Shown piece after piece: positions 46,010-54,297 of a stretch of DNA of 64,000 bases. Both the position numbers and the translations under genes were made by a program. Under the pieces are notes generated by a model, which worked only from the letters and a program-made list of their open reading frames with translations, was not told the origin of the DNA and did not search any database. Positions within the stretch are counted from its first letter, which is position 1; the number at the start of each line of letters is the position of its first letter. Source of the DNA: an uncultured Paracoccaceae bacterium (GTDB lineage Bacteria > Pseudomonadota > Alphaproteobacteria > Rhodobacterales > Rhodobacteraceae); contig CANNFQ010000002.1 of NCBI GenBank assembly GCA_947503925.1, positions 186,001 to 250,000 of the forward strand. The letters run 5' to 3'.

Positions 46010-47797
46010 TTACGTCGAAAGTGAAATGAGCGCTTTAGCTAGTGTTGCTGGTTCTTGAAATACTGCTAATTGGCCTTGATTTGGGATCACAACCGCCGAA
46101 CACAAGTGATGCAGTTCGGCAAAAGCCTGGACTGGCTCTGCCAGAAACATTGTGTTTTCAGCGCCATGGACAAAGCAAAGTGGGGTTTGAGCCACAACAG
46201 CGTCAAGGCTTTCCTGCCAATTTGATGCCCAGCGTACGACGTCGTTCACAAGACCATCAATGTCGTCAAAGGAATAGCCGATAATGTCGCGCGTGACAGC
46301 ATAAGCATCTTTTTGTGTTCTGGTCAGAGCTTGGTCTATCGGGCTGCCAGAAAAGAAATATTCGACCACAGATCTTTCACCTCGGTGGGATCTGCGGAAG
46401 TTGGCGGCAACCAAACGGTGCGGCAAATTAAGAACCTTTGGAAAGTAACGCGCAGCGACCATTGTTCGTCGTATGCTGTTCGGTTGATGCATTAGATCGG
46501 CACGCGTCAAAAAAGGCACGCCGGTGTCGATTAGGCAGACCCCTTTGCATAGATTTGGAAATTGCCGCGCGAAGGCCAAAGCATAGAGTCCTCCAGAAGC
46601 TTGACCTGCAACCACAGCGCGATGGATTTTCAGATGATCCAAAATAGCGGCATAACGCGAGGCCATGAGCTCGGGATTCGGGCTCTCTGCGAGAAGCATA
46701 CTCTTGCCGGAACCGGGTTTAAGCGGCGCAACAATTCTCAAGTTCGCGACCGCCAAAGCATCTCTGAGTTGTTTGGTAAGTGCGGGTGGATGGGTTGATT
46801 GCAGCAACAGCACGGGAAAACCTGAACGATCTCCGTATTCGAGAACGTCTGTGTCAAAACCGGCGATCTTGATCACGTGCCGGAGAATGCCAGAGTCCAA
46901 GGTGTCGTGATAAGTCACCTCCATCGCTTCATTTGCATCTCGCGTCTGGGCATTGCCCAAAGCTGCCAAGAACAGTGCAAGTTCTGTTTGGCTTGAAACT
47001 CCCATTTGGGCGAAGATACGCGATAATTGGGTTCTCACGGTACGGATCGAGCGTTTGCGTGCATCTGCGATGCCCTTCACAGACCCTAACGCTACGAAAC
47101 TCTGCAATGTTTCTATTTCGGCGGGTGTTAAACAAAAGCTATCTCGCAATAGAATAGCAGTGTCGTCAGACCATTGTGGTTGGATCATCATGAGAGAAAC
47201 CAAAACACCGTTTTCGGCCGCCCCAGCAAGATCAGGGACAAGGCTAGCCAGCAGCGAAATTTGTTTCCCACTGTCGGGTCCGAAAATGTTCACCAGTGCT
47301 TTTGCATCGATGTGGTTGGCGCAAATAAGATCATGGAATCTTTGTTCATCTGCTGGGGTGGCAAAGCACTGGACAAGCGAAACATCCGCGTTGCTTCCCG
47401 AATTGAAATTCTGGTCAAACCGCGTGTTCTGGGCGACCAACCGACCACTGCGGGTCGCTATTGCCGTCGGCGCGAGGCGTGCTTCGACGTAACTGAGCGG
47501 CGTTTGAACATCGTCACTGCTCAACTTATCGAAGATCTCAGACGCACGGTCAAAGTGGGTTAGAAACTCAGGGTCAATGGGCGCGGACAGTTTATCCGTC
47601 GCTGCATCGTGCAGCGTTGCATCAATGAAATCATCCATGGCAAGAAACATTGGTTCATAGGTACCACCAGGCGTCACTGAATCGTACAGCCTTGAGATTA
47701 CCCGAAACGCATCTCCAGGTAGTTGCGTGTCCTTATATGTGCGGGGTCCTTTGGGCATGGATTCATCCAAGATAGTGGGACTGATCTTATGGCCCAT
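46010..47797 (-). CDS. LuxR-type HTH regulator fused to a degenerate alpha/beta-hydrolase domain
   Basis: 595 aa. Domains in order: an N-terminal sensor-like region with a PAS-like stretch (PTAIATRSGRLVAQNTRFD, about 110-128); a LuxR/GerE HTH (FCLTPAEIETLQSFVALGSVKGIADARKRSIRTVRTQLSRIFAQMGV, about 221-267); and an alpha/beta-hydrolase domain (about 310-595). In the last, the nucleophile elbow reads G-Q-A-S-G-G (Ala400 at the nucleophile position), the acid position in FVHGAEN is Asn548, and the His position in NQGQLAVF is Gln576, so all three catalytic residues seem lost. I infer a ligand-binding, non-catalytic sensor domain. If Ser401 instead acted as nucleophile, the elbow would be one residue out of register. 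No strong ribosome-binding site before 47797; ATG 47758 is an alternative start. Divergent from five exported-protein genes. Confidence 0.8.
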   Translation of the reverse strand: MGHKISPTILDESMPKGPRTYKDTQLPGDAFRVISRLYDSVTPGGTYEPMFLAMDDFIDATLHDAATDKLSAPIDPEFLTHFDRASEIFDKLSSDDVQTPLSYVEARLAPTAIATRSGRLVAQNTRFDQNFNSGSNADVSLVQCFATPADEQRFHDLICANHIDAKALVNIFGPDSGKQISLLASLVPDLAGAAENGVLVSLMMIQPQWSDDTAILLRDSFCLTPAEIETLQSFVALGSVKGIADARKRSIRTVRTQLSRIFAQMGVSSQTELALFLAALGNAQTRDANEAMEVTYHDTLDSGILRHVIKIAGFDTDVLEYGDRSGFPVLLLQSTHPPALTKQLRDALAVANLRIVAPLKPGSGKSMLLAESPNPELMASRYAAILDHLKIHRAVVAGQASGGLYALAFARQFPNLCKGVCLIDTGVPFLTRADLMHQPNSIRRTMVAARYFPKVLNLPHRLVAANFRRSHRGERSVVEYFFSGSPIDQALTRTQKDAYAVTRDIIGYSFDDIDGLVNDVVRWASNWQESLDAVVAQTPLCFVHGAENTMFLAEPVQAFAELHHLCSAVVIPNQGQLAVFQEPATLAKALISLST

Positions 47798-47824
47798 TAT
47801 CTAAAGGTTTTTTTGAATTATCCT

Positions 47825-47853
47825 AGCGCATTACGCCATTTGACGTATGCGCT
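47825..47853. promoter_or_regulatory. Inverted repeat in the divergent promoter, candidate LuxR-type operator
   Basis: AGCGCATTACG (47825-47835) and CGTATGCGCT (47844-47853), reverse complements except for one missing base, separated by CCATTTGA. It lies in the 110-base gap between the LuxR-hydrolase gene and the first exported-protein gene, so it could control both. Confidence 0.5.
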
Positions 47854-47907
47854 GATTGATGAAGGTCAGTACGTAGGTTCGAACACGCCCCTTCAAAAAC
47901 GGTTCCT

Positions 47908-48330
47908 ATGACTTTCTATCAAGCTTCGGCCATATGCGCCGCTGCGTTTTTCACCATCGGGCCAGTGGCTGCTAGCCCTGCTTGTGCTCCGATGACTGAT
48001 GCAGCTACCTCTCTCCCCCTCGAATTTCTTGACCGCGCGGATCCGATCTCTGCACGCGTTTCCGAACCAATTGAGACAGCATTGCTGGATGCGCAGATCG
48101 CGGGAGAAGTGCCTGCGCCCTTTCAAAAGCTATATTGCGATATTGGGATGTTTGGGATGACGATCCGATTTGTTCAGCCGGCTGAGGATGACGCTATCCA
48201 TGCCGTCGTGACAGAAGCGCAATACACATGGGACGCGGCTCAGGATCCCGCTGGCTGGGTCTTAACGCAGATGCGACGTCAGCCGTTATGCGCGCGCGGC
48301 CCGGAACCATTCTCCGAACTCTGTCCATGA
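47908..48330 (+). CDS. Exported protein of unknown family, four cysteines
   Basis: 140 aa. Signal peptide about residues 1-23 (ASAICAAAFFTIGPVAAS). The mature part has four Cys (PAC, YCD, PLC, ELC), suggesting two disulfides in the periplasm. No family recognised. First of five consecutive plus-strand genes; 4 bases before the next. Codon choice is more A/T-rich than in core genes. Confidence 0.68.
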   Translation: MTFYQASAICAAAFFTIGPVAASPACAPMTDAATSLPLEFLDRADPISARVSEPIETALLDAQIAGEVPAPFQKLYCDIGMFGMTIRFVQPAEDDAIHAVVTEAQYTWDAAQDPAGWVLTQMRRQPLCARGPEPFSELCP

Positions 48331-48333
48331 AAT

Positions 48334-48873
48334 GTGAGCCGTCAAATGTTCTCTAAAATATCCATTGTGGTCTGTTTATGCTTACCAACGACAGGTTTGG
48401 CCCAAACCCAAAGCCCGTCTGACGCATCATATCTCGCAGAAATTGATTTCACACAAAGCAATCGTACCGAGTTTATTGATCAGCAAAAGGAACTTTTGCG
48501 CGCAACCTGGGCACCAACAATGCTGCTATTTACGCGCATCAACCCCTCACTTAGCGACACAGTTGCAGAAGTGCCCTGGAATGAAGATTACGAAACGGCA
48601 TTCGGCTGCATGCATGACATGATGTCAGAGCAAGCCGCACTTGAGGCAGCAAACACCAGGTTGCAAGCCTCGATCACCATGATCGAATACATATACGAAC
48701 ATCCTAGTGTTACATTTGCGAGCTTAGACGAACACGCAGAGTTAATGAACTTGATGGTCCCTGAGCCGATATATGCGACAGCAGCATCCGAATGCGGATT
48801 GCTTGCACTAAATGCTGAGATCATGCGTGAACGCGGCCTTATGGACGCAATGGTCAATGCTCAATCCAATTAG
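48334..48873 (+). CDS. Exported protein of unknown family
   Basis: 179 aa from GTG 48334, or 175 from ATG 48346 (MFSKISIVVCLCLPTTGLA, a clear signal peptide). Mature part mostly helical, with two Cys (FGCMHD, SECGLL). No ribosome-binding site stands out. The stop directly abuts the next start at 48874, so translational coupling is likely. A/T-rich (one 60-base line near 48421 counts 23 G+C). Family unknown. Confidence 0.68.
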   Translation: MSRQMFSKISIVVCLCLPTTGLAQTQSPSDASYLAEIDFTQSNRTEFIDQQKELLRATWAPTMLLFTRINPSLSDTVAEVPWNEDYETAFGCMHDMMSEQAALEAANTRLQASITMIEYIYEHPSVTFASLDEHAELMNLMVPEPIYATAASECGLLALNAEIMRERGLMDAMVNAQSN

Positions 48874-49614
48874 ATGCAGGATACTATTGTGATCATCAAA
48901 CCTACCTTTTTGACGGCCGCGTTCTACTCAGCTATGTGTCTTGCCTCAGCGGTTTTTGCCCAAGATATGCCCAATCGTCCGATCCTATCGGAACGACACG
49001 TGGAACCAGATGTCGTGACCGCCATAGCTGCCGCGCGCGAACGCAGCGTTCTTGCTAATCAAGAACAAATTGACCGTTTTTCGCAATTTGAAGGCGCGAT
49101 TGAGGACTTCAAGCGCACCGACCCCGTGCTGCAACAGGTGAGTTGGCCATACGGGACCTGCACAGACCTACACAGTCTGGTTCCGCCCCCGTTTGATGGT
49201 TGGGGATTACGAAGTGAAACCCTAGCAAATGAGATACAAGAGACTGCAGAAACTTTTTTCGTGATCAATTATGTGACGTTTGATCAGTCATCGGGACTGC
49301 AAGATGACGATTTGTACCGAGCAGAGCAAACTGTCTCAATTTCCATCAACGGCGCCCCGGAAGTGAGCACCTCCTTCGAGATGCAGTATGCAAACCCCGA
49401 TTTACGTAACGTACTCTTTGTAGACGGTCCTTATGGTTATCCGGTTTTGCCCTATGACCTCAACTCTGCTGTGCTGGGCCAATACCTTGTGCGCGTTACA
49501 GGCACCGGAGAAGAAAATGCCACGAAGTATTTTCAGCAGATTGTGCGCTGCGCTATCGACAATGGTTTGATCGCAAAGGGTATCGATCCGGAAACACTGC
49601 AGGACACGCCGTAA
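48874..49614 (+). CDS. Exported protein of unknown family
   Basis: 246 aa. Signal region about residues 1-29 (TFLTAAFYSAMCLASAVFA, cleavage before QDMPN). A helical N-terminal portion is followed by a mixed segment with repeated Tyr/Phe/Asp; two Cys in the mature part (GTCTDL, VRCAID). No recognised domain. Abuts the previous gene with no gap, so the two almost surely share an mRNA. Confidence 0.68.
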   Translation: MQDTIVIIKPTFLTAAFYSAMCLASAVFAQDMPNRPILSERHVEPDVVTAIAAARERSVLANQEQIDRFSQFEGAIEDFKRTDPVLQQVSWPYGTCTDLHSLVPPPFDGWGLRSETLANEIQETAETFFVINYVTFDQSSGLQDDDLYRAEQTVSISINGAPEVSTSFEMQYANPDLRNVLFVDGPYGYPVLPYDLNSAVLGQYLVRVTGTGEENATKYFQQIVRCAIDNGLIAKGIDPETLQDTP

Positions 49615-49773
49615 TGCGGGCATTTTTGTATAGCGCGGGACAGGGCAGTTCAGCATGGCTTTGACATCGATCAACAGGCGCAGATTTCAAATGCATTTGA
49701 TTACATGTCGAAATCGCGAAGAGCGTGCCAGGATATCGCATCGCATACTAACCTTGAACAAGAGGAGCTTCTT

Positions 49774-50283
49774 ATGCGCCCATTTTCATCTTCTCTTGCA
49801 CTGATTGCCTCCTTGGCAGTCGTCGCGCCAACATACGCTTTTGCAGAAACAGAGGAAGTTCAGCTCACGTTTTCTGGCCGTTTGAAGATTGACGGAGACC
49901 CATCCCGGTATGGCACGTTAAATGTGGACTGCGTGGTGCGAGTTCCTCGACCTGGTGGGGGCACCAGAACATCAGGTATTAGTTCCGCTGCCCTCTTTCG
50001 CGATGGCGTCGCACAAGTGCCCGTCGACGCAGATGGATATGTGAACTATGAAATTGAGGGGACGGTCATGTGGGACACGCGCCTGTTGACCAACCGCAAC
50101 GATATAGCGTGGACGTGTACAGCACAAAACAACGGTCCTGGAACGGCGAATGCTGTCGTTCACCCGATCTCAAATAACATCCAATTGCCATCTACCGCTG
50201 GTACTGTCGGGGGACATGTTGGGGTCATACGAAGTGGCACTGGCCAGGCTGTAGTCACAAAGTCGATCCCGCCTGGGAACTAG
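49774..50283 (+). CDS. Exported beta-rich protein of unknown family
   Basis: 169 aa from ATG 49774, preceded by AAGAGGAGC, a good ribosome-binding site. Signal peptide about residues 1-25 (SLALIASLAVVAPTYAFA). The mature part alternates short hydrophobic strands (VQLTFSGRLKID, NYEIEGTVMWD), has two Cys (VDCVV, WTCTA) and no family match. Preceded by a 159-base gap that may hold its own promoter; followed by the repeat protein 12 bases away. Confidence 0.68.
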   Translation: MRPFSSSLALIASLAVVAPTYAFAETEEVQLTFSGRLKIDGDPSRYGTLNVDCVVRVPRPGGGTRTSGISSAALFRDGVAQVPVDADGYVNYEIEGTVMWDTRLLTNRNDIAWTCTAQNNGPGTANAVVHPISNNIQLPSTAGTVGGHVGVIRSGTGQAVVTKSIPPGN

Positions 50284-50295
50284 GTCTCGGACGCA

Positions 50296-51162
50296 GTGTT
50301 CTATTCGTCAACAGCTTTGTTTTGCTTAATTTGCGTGCTTACTTTGGGGGCAAACGTTTCTTGGGCTCAGACCAAAGCCACGCCGCCGGACATAGTGCTC
50401 GCGCCGTCTCCGTCCTTCGGTTCTGTTGCGGTGCCGGACATAGTGCTCGCGCCGTCTCCGTCCTTCGGTTCTGTTGCGGTGCCGGACATAGTGCTCGTGC
50501 CGTCTCCGTCCTTCGGTTCTGTTGCGGTACCAGACATGGTGCTCGTGCCGTTGCCACCCGTTGGGTCCGTTGCTGTACCTGAAATAGTCCTCGTGCCGGT
50601 CAGCCCACCTGACAGACTTGTCATTCGCATGCCCGAGATCATTCTCGTCACTGGGGACGACGCGAATGAGGCGCTGGCAGACATCGACGCGATCGGTTCT
50701 GGCATCGAAGATACCAGCGACGAAAGTACAGAGCTTTATGATAACCCAACTCAAGAAGAGTCTTCGGAGGGTCAGCGGGCATGGTGCGGAGGACGCTATT
50801 CAGCCCAGCTCAGCAAGCCGCGTATCCTCCCCGCGGGGCCACCTATTGGACGAACTGAAACGGCAACAGCGCAAATCTCGAGCACAGAATGCACAAAAAC
50901 GATGCATATCGAGGTAAGTGGAATGTCACTCGCTCTCACAAGGACAGAGAGCGGGGAACATGTCGGTTCTATGATTGGTGATGGTGGACAAAACGTCACG
51001 TTTTTCCTGACCTGCAACGCGGGTTTTGGGATCATCGGCTACTTGGAGGCGCAAGACGCCAACATTAGAATTCAGCGTGACATCGAAATGACTCGTACCA
51101 CGGGCGAGGGCCCAGACCTTTCTGCCTGCCCGCCCGAAATCGGATTTGAAATCAGCCCATAG
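50296..51162 (+). CDS. Exported protein with 16-residue tandem repeats
   Basis: 288 aa. Signal peptide about residues 1-24 (FCLICVLTLGANVSWA). Residues about 31-110 are five tandem copies of a 16-residue unit PDIVLxPSPSFGSVAV, increasingly diverged toward the C-terminal end. A linker (acidic, DDANEALADIDAIGSG...) leads to a C-terminal domain (about 165-288) with four Cys (WCGG, TECTK, LTCNA, SACPP). The Pro/Ser/Val repeat is probably an extended stalk. No family recognised. Confidence 0.72.
   Translation: MFYSSTALFCLICVLTLGANVSWAQTKATPPDIVLAPSPSFGSVAVPDIVLAPSPSFGSVAVPDIVLVPSPSFGSVAVPDMVLVPLPPVGSVAVPEIVLVPVSPPDRLVIRMPEIILVTGDDANEALADIDAIGSGIEDTSDESTELYDNPTQEESSEGQRAWCGGRYSAQLSKPRILPAGPPIGRTETATAQISSTECTKTMHIEVSGMSLALTRTESGEHVGSMIGDGGQNVTFFLTCNAGFGIIGYLEAQDANIRIQRDIEMTRTTGEGPDLSACPPEIGFEISP
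50386..50625 (+). repeat. 48-bp tandem repeat, five copies, coding
   Basis: Unit starts at 50386, 50434, 50482, 50530 and 50578, each 48 bases apart. The first three are nearly identical (single-base differences); the fourth and fifth are diverged. The period is a multiple of 3 and stays in frame. Confidence 0.9.
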
Positions 51163-51385
51163 AAACTACTCATTTCCAAACCGTGATCGAAGGTGTGCCG
51201 CACCTGACGCTACGCCAAATTCGGCATTCAAGTTATGGAGGCGATCATTTGCGGCAATAACGACCCCCGTTTATTGTCGGCCGTCGGTTTCGCGGCCGGT
51301 GCGGCATTTAAGAAGCAGTCGTTTGCCACGTGGACGGCAAGGTCTGCCTTGTCTGCATAACCGCCCGTCGAGCCAAGACGCTTTG
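51163..51385. other. Noncoding right flank of the accessory region
   Basis: 223 bases between the repeat-protein stop and the convergent choV stop. No credible gene or strong hairpin was seen. It marks the return to core composition. Confidence 0.45.
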
Positions 51386-52408
51386 CTACGCCTCGTCAGC
51401 GTGAGACGGCGTTAATCTCGCAAGTAACGAGCTTTGCGTGACCCGGCCCACGGGCTGCCCATTCTCCATAACCTGGAGCGCGGCCCCGTCGATTTGATGC
51501 ATGATGTCCTGAACAGGGGTTTCCACATCGATTTCGGGGCCGGTGGCTGTGCCATCTGTCATCACATCGCGCGCGGTAAGCACGCCCAGCGGGTTCATAT
51601 GCGCGACAAACTCAGCCACGTAGTCGTTCACAGGGTTTGTAAAGATATCACGAGGAGTACCGCATTGCACGATCCGCCCGCCTTCCATGATGGCGATCCG
51701 GTTGCCGATCTTGAACGCTTCATCAAGGTCGTGGCTCACAAAGATAATCGTGCGGTTACGCTGTTTTTGAAGATCCAGCAGTTCATCCTGCAGCTTGGTC
51801 CTGATCAGCGGGTCAAGTGCCGAAAACGGTTCATCCATCAACAAGATGGGCGCATCCGTGGCAAAGGCGCGGGCAAGGCCGACGCGTTGCTGCATGCCGC
51901 CTGAAAGTTCACCGACCAGCGCATCAGCCCTGTCATCAAGCCCAACCATATGCAGCTCTTCGTCAACGCGTTGTTTGCGGTCAGTTTTCGACCTACCAGC
52001 CAGTTCCAGCCCCAGGCCGACATTGTCGTGTACCGTCCGCCATGGCAGCAAGCCGAATTGCTGAAACACCATCGACACGCATTCCCGCCTGACGCGACGC
52101 AGATCAGATGCCGACGCATTGCCGACGCTGCAAGACCAGTCATCGTCAAAGATCCGCACCTCGCCCCTGATCACGGGATTCAGTCCGTTCACGGCGCGTA
52201 AAAGGGTGGATTTCCCAGACCCCGAAAGGCCCATCAGAACAAGGATTTCACCGGTTTTCACATTCAGCGAACAATTATGGACGCCAAGGATTTGATCGGT
52301 CTTTTCGCGGACCTCCGGGCGTTCCATCCCTGCATCCATCAAAGGCAGAGCGGTTGCCGGTTTATCGCCAAAGACGATTGAGACATTGTCGAATTCAACG
52401 GCGTTCAT
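51386..52408 (-). CDS. choV: Choline ABC transporter ATPase
   Basis: 340 aa. Walker A GLSGSGKSTLLRAVNGL (about residues 58-74), signature LSGGMQQRVGLARAF (about 165-179), Walker B ILLMDEPFSALDP, and a C-terminal CBS-like regulatory portion. The N-terminal extension and overall form match ChoV/ProV of the betaine/choline family. Its start overlaps choW by 4 bases (co-translation). Confidence 0.92.
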   Translation of the reverse strand: MNAVEFDNVSIVFGDKPATALPLMDAGMERPEVREKTDQILGVHNCSLNVKTGEILVLMGLSGSGKSTLLRAVNGLNPVIRGEVRIFDDDWSCSVGNASASDLRRVRRECVSMVFQQFGLLPWRTVHDNVGLGLELAGRSKTDRKQRVDEELHMVGLDDRADALVGELSGGMQQRVGLARAFATDAPILLMDEPFSALDPLIRTKLQDELLDLQKQRNRTIIFVSHDLDEAFKIGNRIAIMEGGRIVQCGTPRDIFTNPVNDYVAEFVAHMNPLGVLTARDVMTDGTATGPEIDVETPVQDIMHQIDGAALQVMENGQPVGRVTQSSLLARLTPSHADEA

Positions 52409-53235
52409 TTGTTTACCCTCAGCATCCGGTCCAACATGATGGCGACCGCAACAATCGCAAAACCAGATTCGAACCCAAGCCCTGGATCATTGCGCCCCAG
52501 TGCCTGAACAACCGGCTTACCCAGCCCGTTTGCTCCGACATAAGCAGAGATCACTACCATCGACAACGACAGCATGATCACCTGGTTGAGCCCCGCCATG
52601 ATCTGGGGAAAGGCGTAAGGCAGTTCCACTTTCCAAAGACGTTGGGCAGGTGTAGCACCAAAGGATTCCGCCGCCTCCAGCAAGGGCGTCGGGGTGTTGG
52701 ATACGCCCAGAAAAGTCAGCCGGATCGGGGCGGGCAGTACAAATATCACGGTCGCGAACAGACCCGGCACCATACCAAGACCAAAAAACACGATGGCGGG
52801 GATCAGATAGACAAAGGCAGGCAGGGTCTGCATCAGATCAAGGATCGGGCTGATCGCCTGATAGGCGCGTGGACGATGGGCCAGAAAGATGCCGATCGGC
52901 ACACCCAAACCCATGCAAACAACACAGGATGACAGAACCAGTGCAAGGCTATCGGTGGTTTCATCCCAGTAGCCCTGATTGATGACGAATAGCAAACAGG
53001 CCAGCACCAGCAGGCAGACTTTCCACGACCGCTGCAAGCCCCATGTCAGAGCAACAAAACAGATCACGACGACCCAGGCGGGCGGGGTTTGCAGGCACCA
53101 CACGATGCCGTCAATCATGGCGTCCAGCCCATCGCTTAACGCGTCAAAGGCTGGTCGGCCATTATCCTTCAGCCAGTCCACAGCCGTTTCGGACCAGTCT
53201 CCGACTGGAATTTTGTTATCTGTCAGCCAGCTCAT
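52405..53235 (-). CDS. choW: Choline ABC transporter permease
   Basis: 276 aa. About six to seven membrane helices; the BPD-transport signature lies near FGATPAQRLWKVELPYAFPQIMAGLNQVIMLSLSM (about 196-230). Conserved LILDLMQTLPAFVYLIPAIVFFGLGMVPG segment as in ProW/ChoW. Follows choX after a strong terminator at 53254-53286. Confidence 0.92.
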   Translation of the reverse strand: MSWLTDNKIPVGDWSETAVDWLKDNGRPAFDALSDGLDAMIDGIVWCLQTPPAWVVVICFVALTWGLQRSWKVCLLVLACLLFVINQGYWDETTDSLALVLSSCVVCMGLGVPIGIFLAHRPRAYQAISPILDLMQTLPAFVYLIPAIVFFGLGMVPGLFATVIFVLPAPIRLTFLGVSNTPTPLLEAAESFGATPAQRLWKVELPYAFPQIMAGLNQVIMLSLSMVVISAYVGANGLGKPVVQALGRNDPGLGFESGFAIVAVAIMLDRMLRVNK

Positions 53236-53253
53236 ACCTGCCCCTTGTTCGCC

Positions 53254-53286
53254 AAAAAAAGGGGGAGCAATGGCTGCTCCCCCTTT
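53254..53286 (-). terminator. Intrinsic terminator between choX and choW
   Basis: Perfect 9-bp stem GGGGGAGCA / TGCTCCCCC (extendable to 12 bp with flanking AAA/TTT), loop ATGGC. On the minus strand it is followed by seven T. It probably lets choX be expressed more than choW and choV. Confidence 0.88.
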
Positions 53287-53292
53287 GTCTTT

Positions 53293-54216
53293 TTACTCAG
53301 CCAAGGCAGCTTTGACCGCGCCAACCGCGTCGCCGCCATCCTTGGTTGTCACGCCGTTCAGCCAAGGCGTCCAGGCATCGGGACTGGCAGCCAGCCATGC
53401 TTTGGCGGCATCTTCGGGGTCAACGTCATCATTCAGGATGGCCCCCATGATCTCATTCTCCATGGCGAGCGAGAATGCGAGGTTTTGCAGCAGCTTACCG
53501 GTGTTTGGACATTCCGTGACATATCCTGCACGGGTATTGGTTGCCACAATGGCACCGCCCAGATCGGGGCCAAAATAGTCATCACCTCCGGGCAGGTAGG
53601 TCATGTCGTAATTGGCATTCATCGGATGCGGCTCCCAGCCAAGGAACACAACAGGTTCGTCCCGGTCACCGGCCCGTTCCACCTGTGCCAGCATGCCCTG
53701 CTCCGAGCTTTCGACAACTTCGAACCCATCCAGATCAAAGGCGTTGGCGTCGATCATGTCCTGGATCAGGCGGTTGCCGTCATTGCCCGCCTCGATACCG
53801 TAAATCTTGCCATCCAGCGCGTCGGCAGCCTGTGCGATAGATGCAAAATCAGTGATCCCTGCGGCGACACCCGCAGCATTGGTGGCCAGCGTGTATTTTG
53901 CACCCTCAAGATTGGTGCGCACCGTATCAACGGTTCCCGCCTCGCGGTAACTGGCGATGTCACCTTCCATCGTGGGCATCCAGTTCCCTAGAAAGACATC
54001 GATATCACCCTGCGCCATGGAGGCATAGGTGACCGGTACGGAGAGGATGTCAGTCGATGTTTCGTAGCCCAATGCCTCCAGCACGATGGATGTTGCCGCC
54101 GTCGTCGCCGTGATGTCCGTCCAGCCGACATCGGAAAAGCGGACCATGTCGCAATCTGCAAATGCAGGCGCGGCGGCACAGATGGCCAATACGGATAGTG
54201 TGGATTTAAGTTTCAT
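53293..54216 (-). CDS. choX: Choline-binding periplasmic protein
   Basis: 307 aa. Signal peptide about residues 1-20 (LSVLAICAAAPAFA). The OpuAC-like binding domain follows: VRFSDVGWTDITATTAATSIVLEALGY, LGNWMPTM with a ligand Trp, and FLGWEPHPMNANYDMTYL. Matches ChoX, the high-affinity choline receptor. First gene of choXWV; divergent from betI. Confidence 0.93.
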   Translation of the reverse strand: MKLKSTLSVLAICAAAPAFADCDMVRFSDVGWTDITATTAATSIVLEALGYETSTDILSVPVTYASMAQGDIDVFLGNWMPTMEGDIASYREAGTVDTVRTNLEGAKYTLATNAAGVAAGITDFASIAQAADALDGKIYGIEAGNDGNRLIQDMIDANAFDLDGFEVVESSEQGMLAQVERAGDRDEPVVFLGWEPHPMNANYDMTYLPGGDDYFGPDLGGAIVATNTRAGYVTECPNTGKLLQNLAFSLAMENEIMGAILNDDVDPEDAAKAWLAASPDAWTPWLNGVTTKDGGDAVGAVKAALAE

Positions 54217-54240
54217 GTTTGTACTCCCATATTTTTCTTG

Positions 54241-54254
54241 ATTGACGAGTCAAT
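54241..54254. promoter_or_regulatory. BetI-like operator
   Basis: Perfect palindrome ATTGAC-GA-GTCAAT in the 81-base gap between divergent choX and betI. It resembles the E. coli BetI operator core (ATTGAACGTCCAAT-type). One site could repress both transcripts until choline is present. Confidence 0.7.
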
Positions 54255-54297
54255 AAAAAACAAATTATCTGCTTGTGTCCACCAGAAAGAGGATCAG

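Noticed and set aside
50386..50625. Tandem 48-bp repeats as a CRISPR array
   Set aside because: No variable spacers between units, the period stays in coding frame, and no cas genes are near.
51146..51415. An 89-codon open frame in the gap before choV
   Set aside because: Arg/Pro/Ser-rich translation typical of a chance frame in GC-rich DNA, overlapping the end of choV antisense; no start signal.
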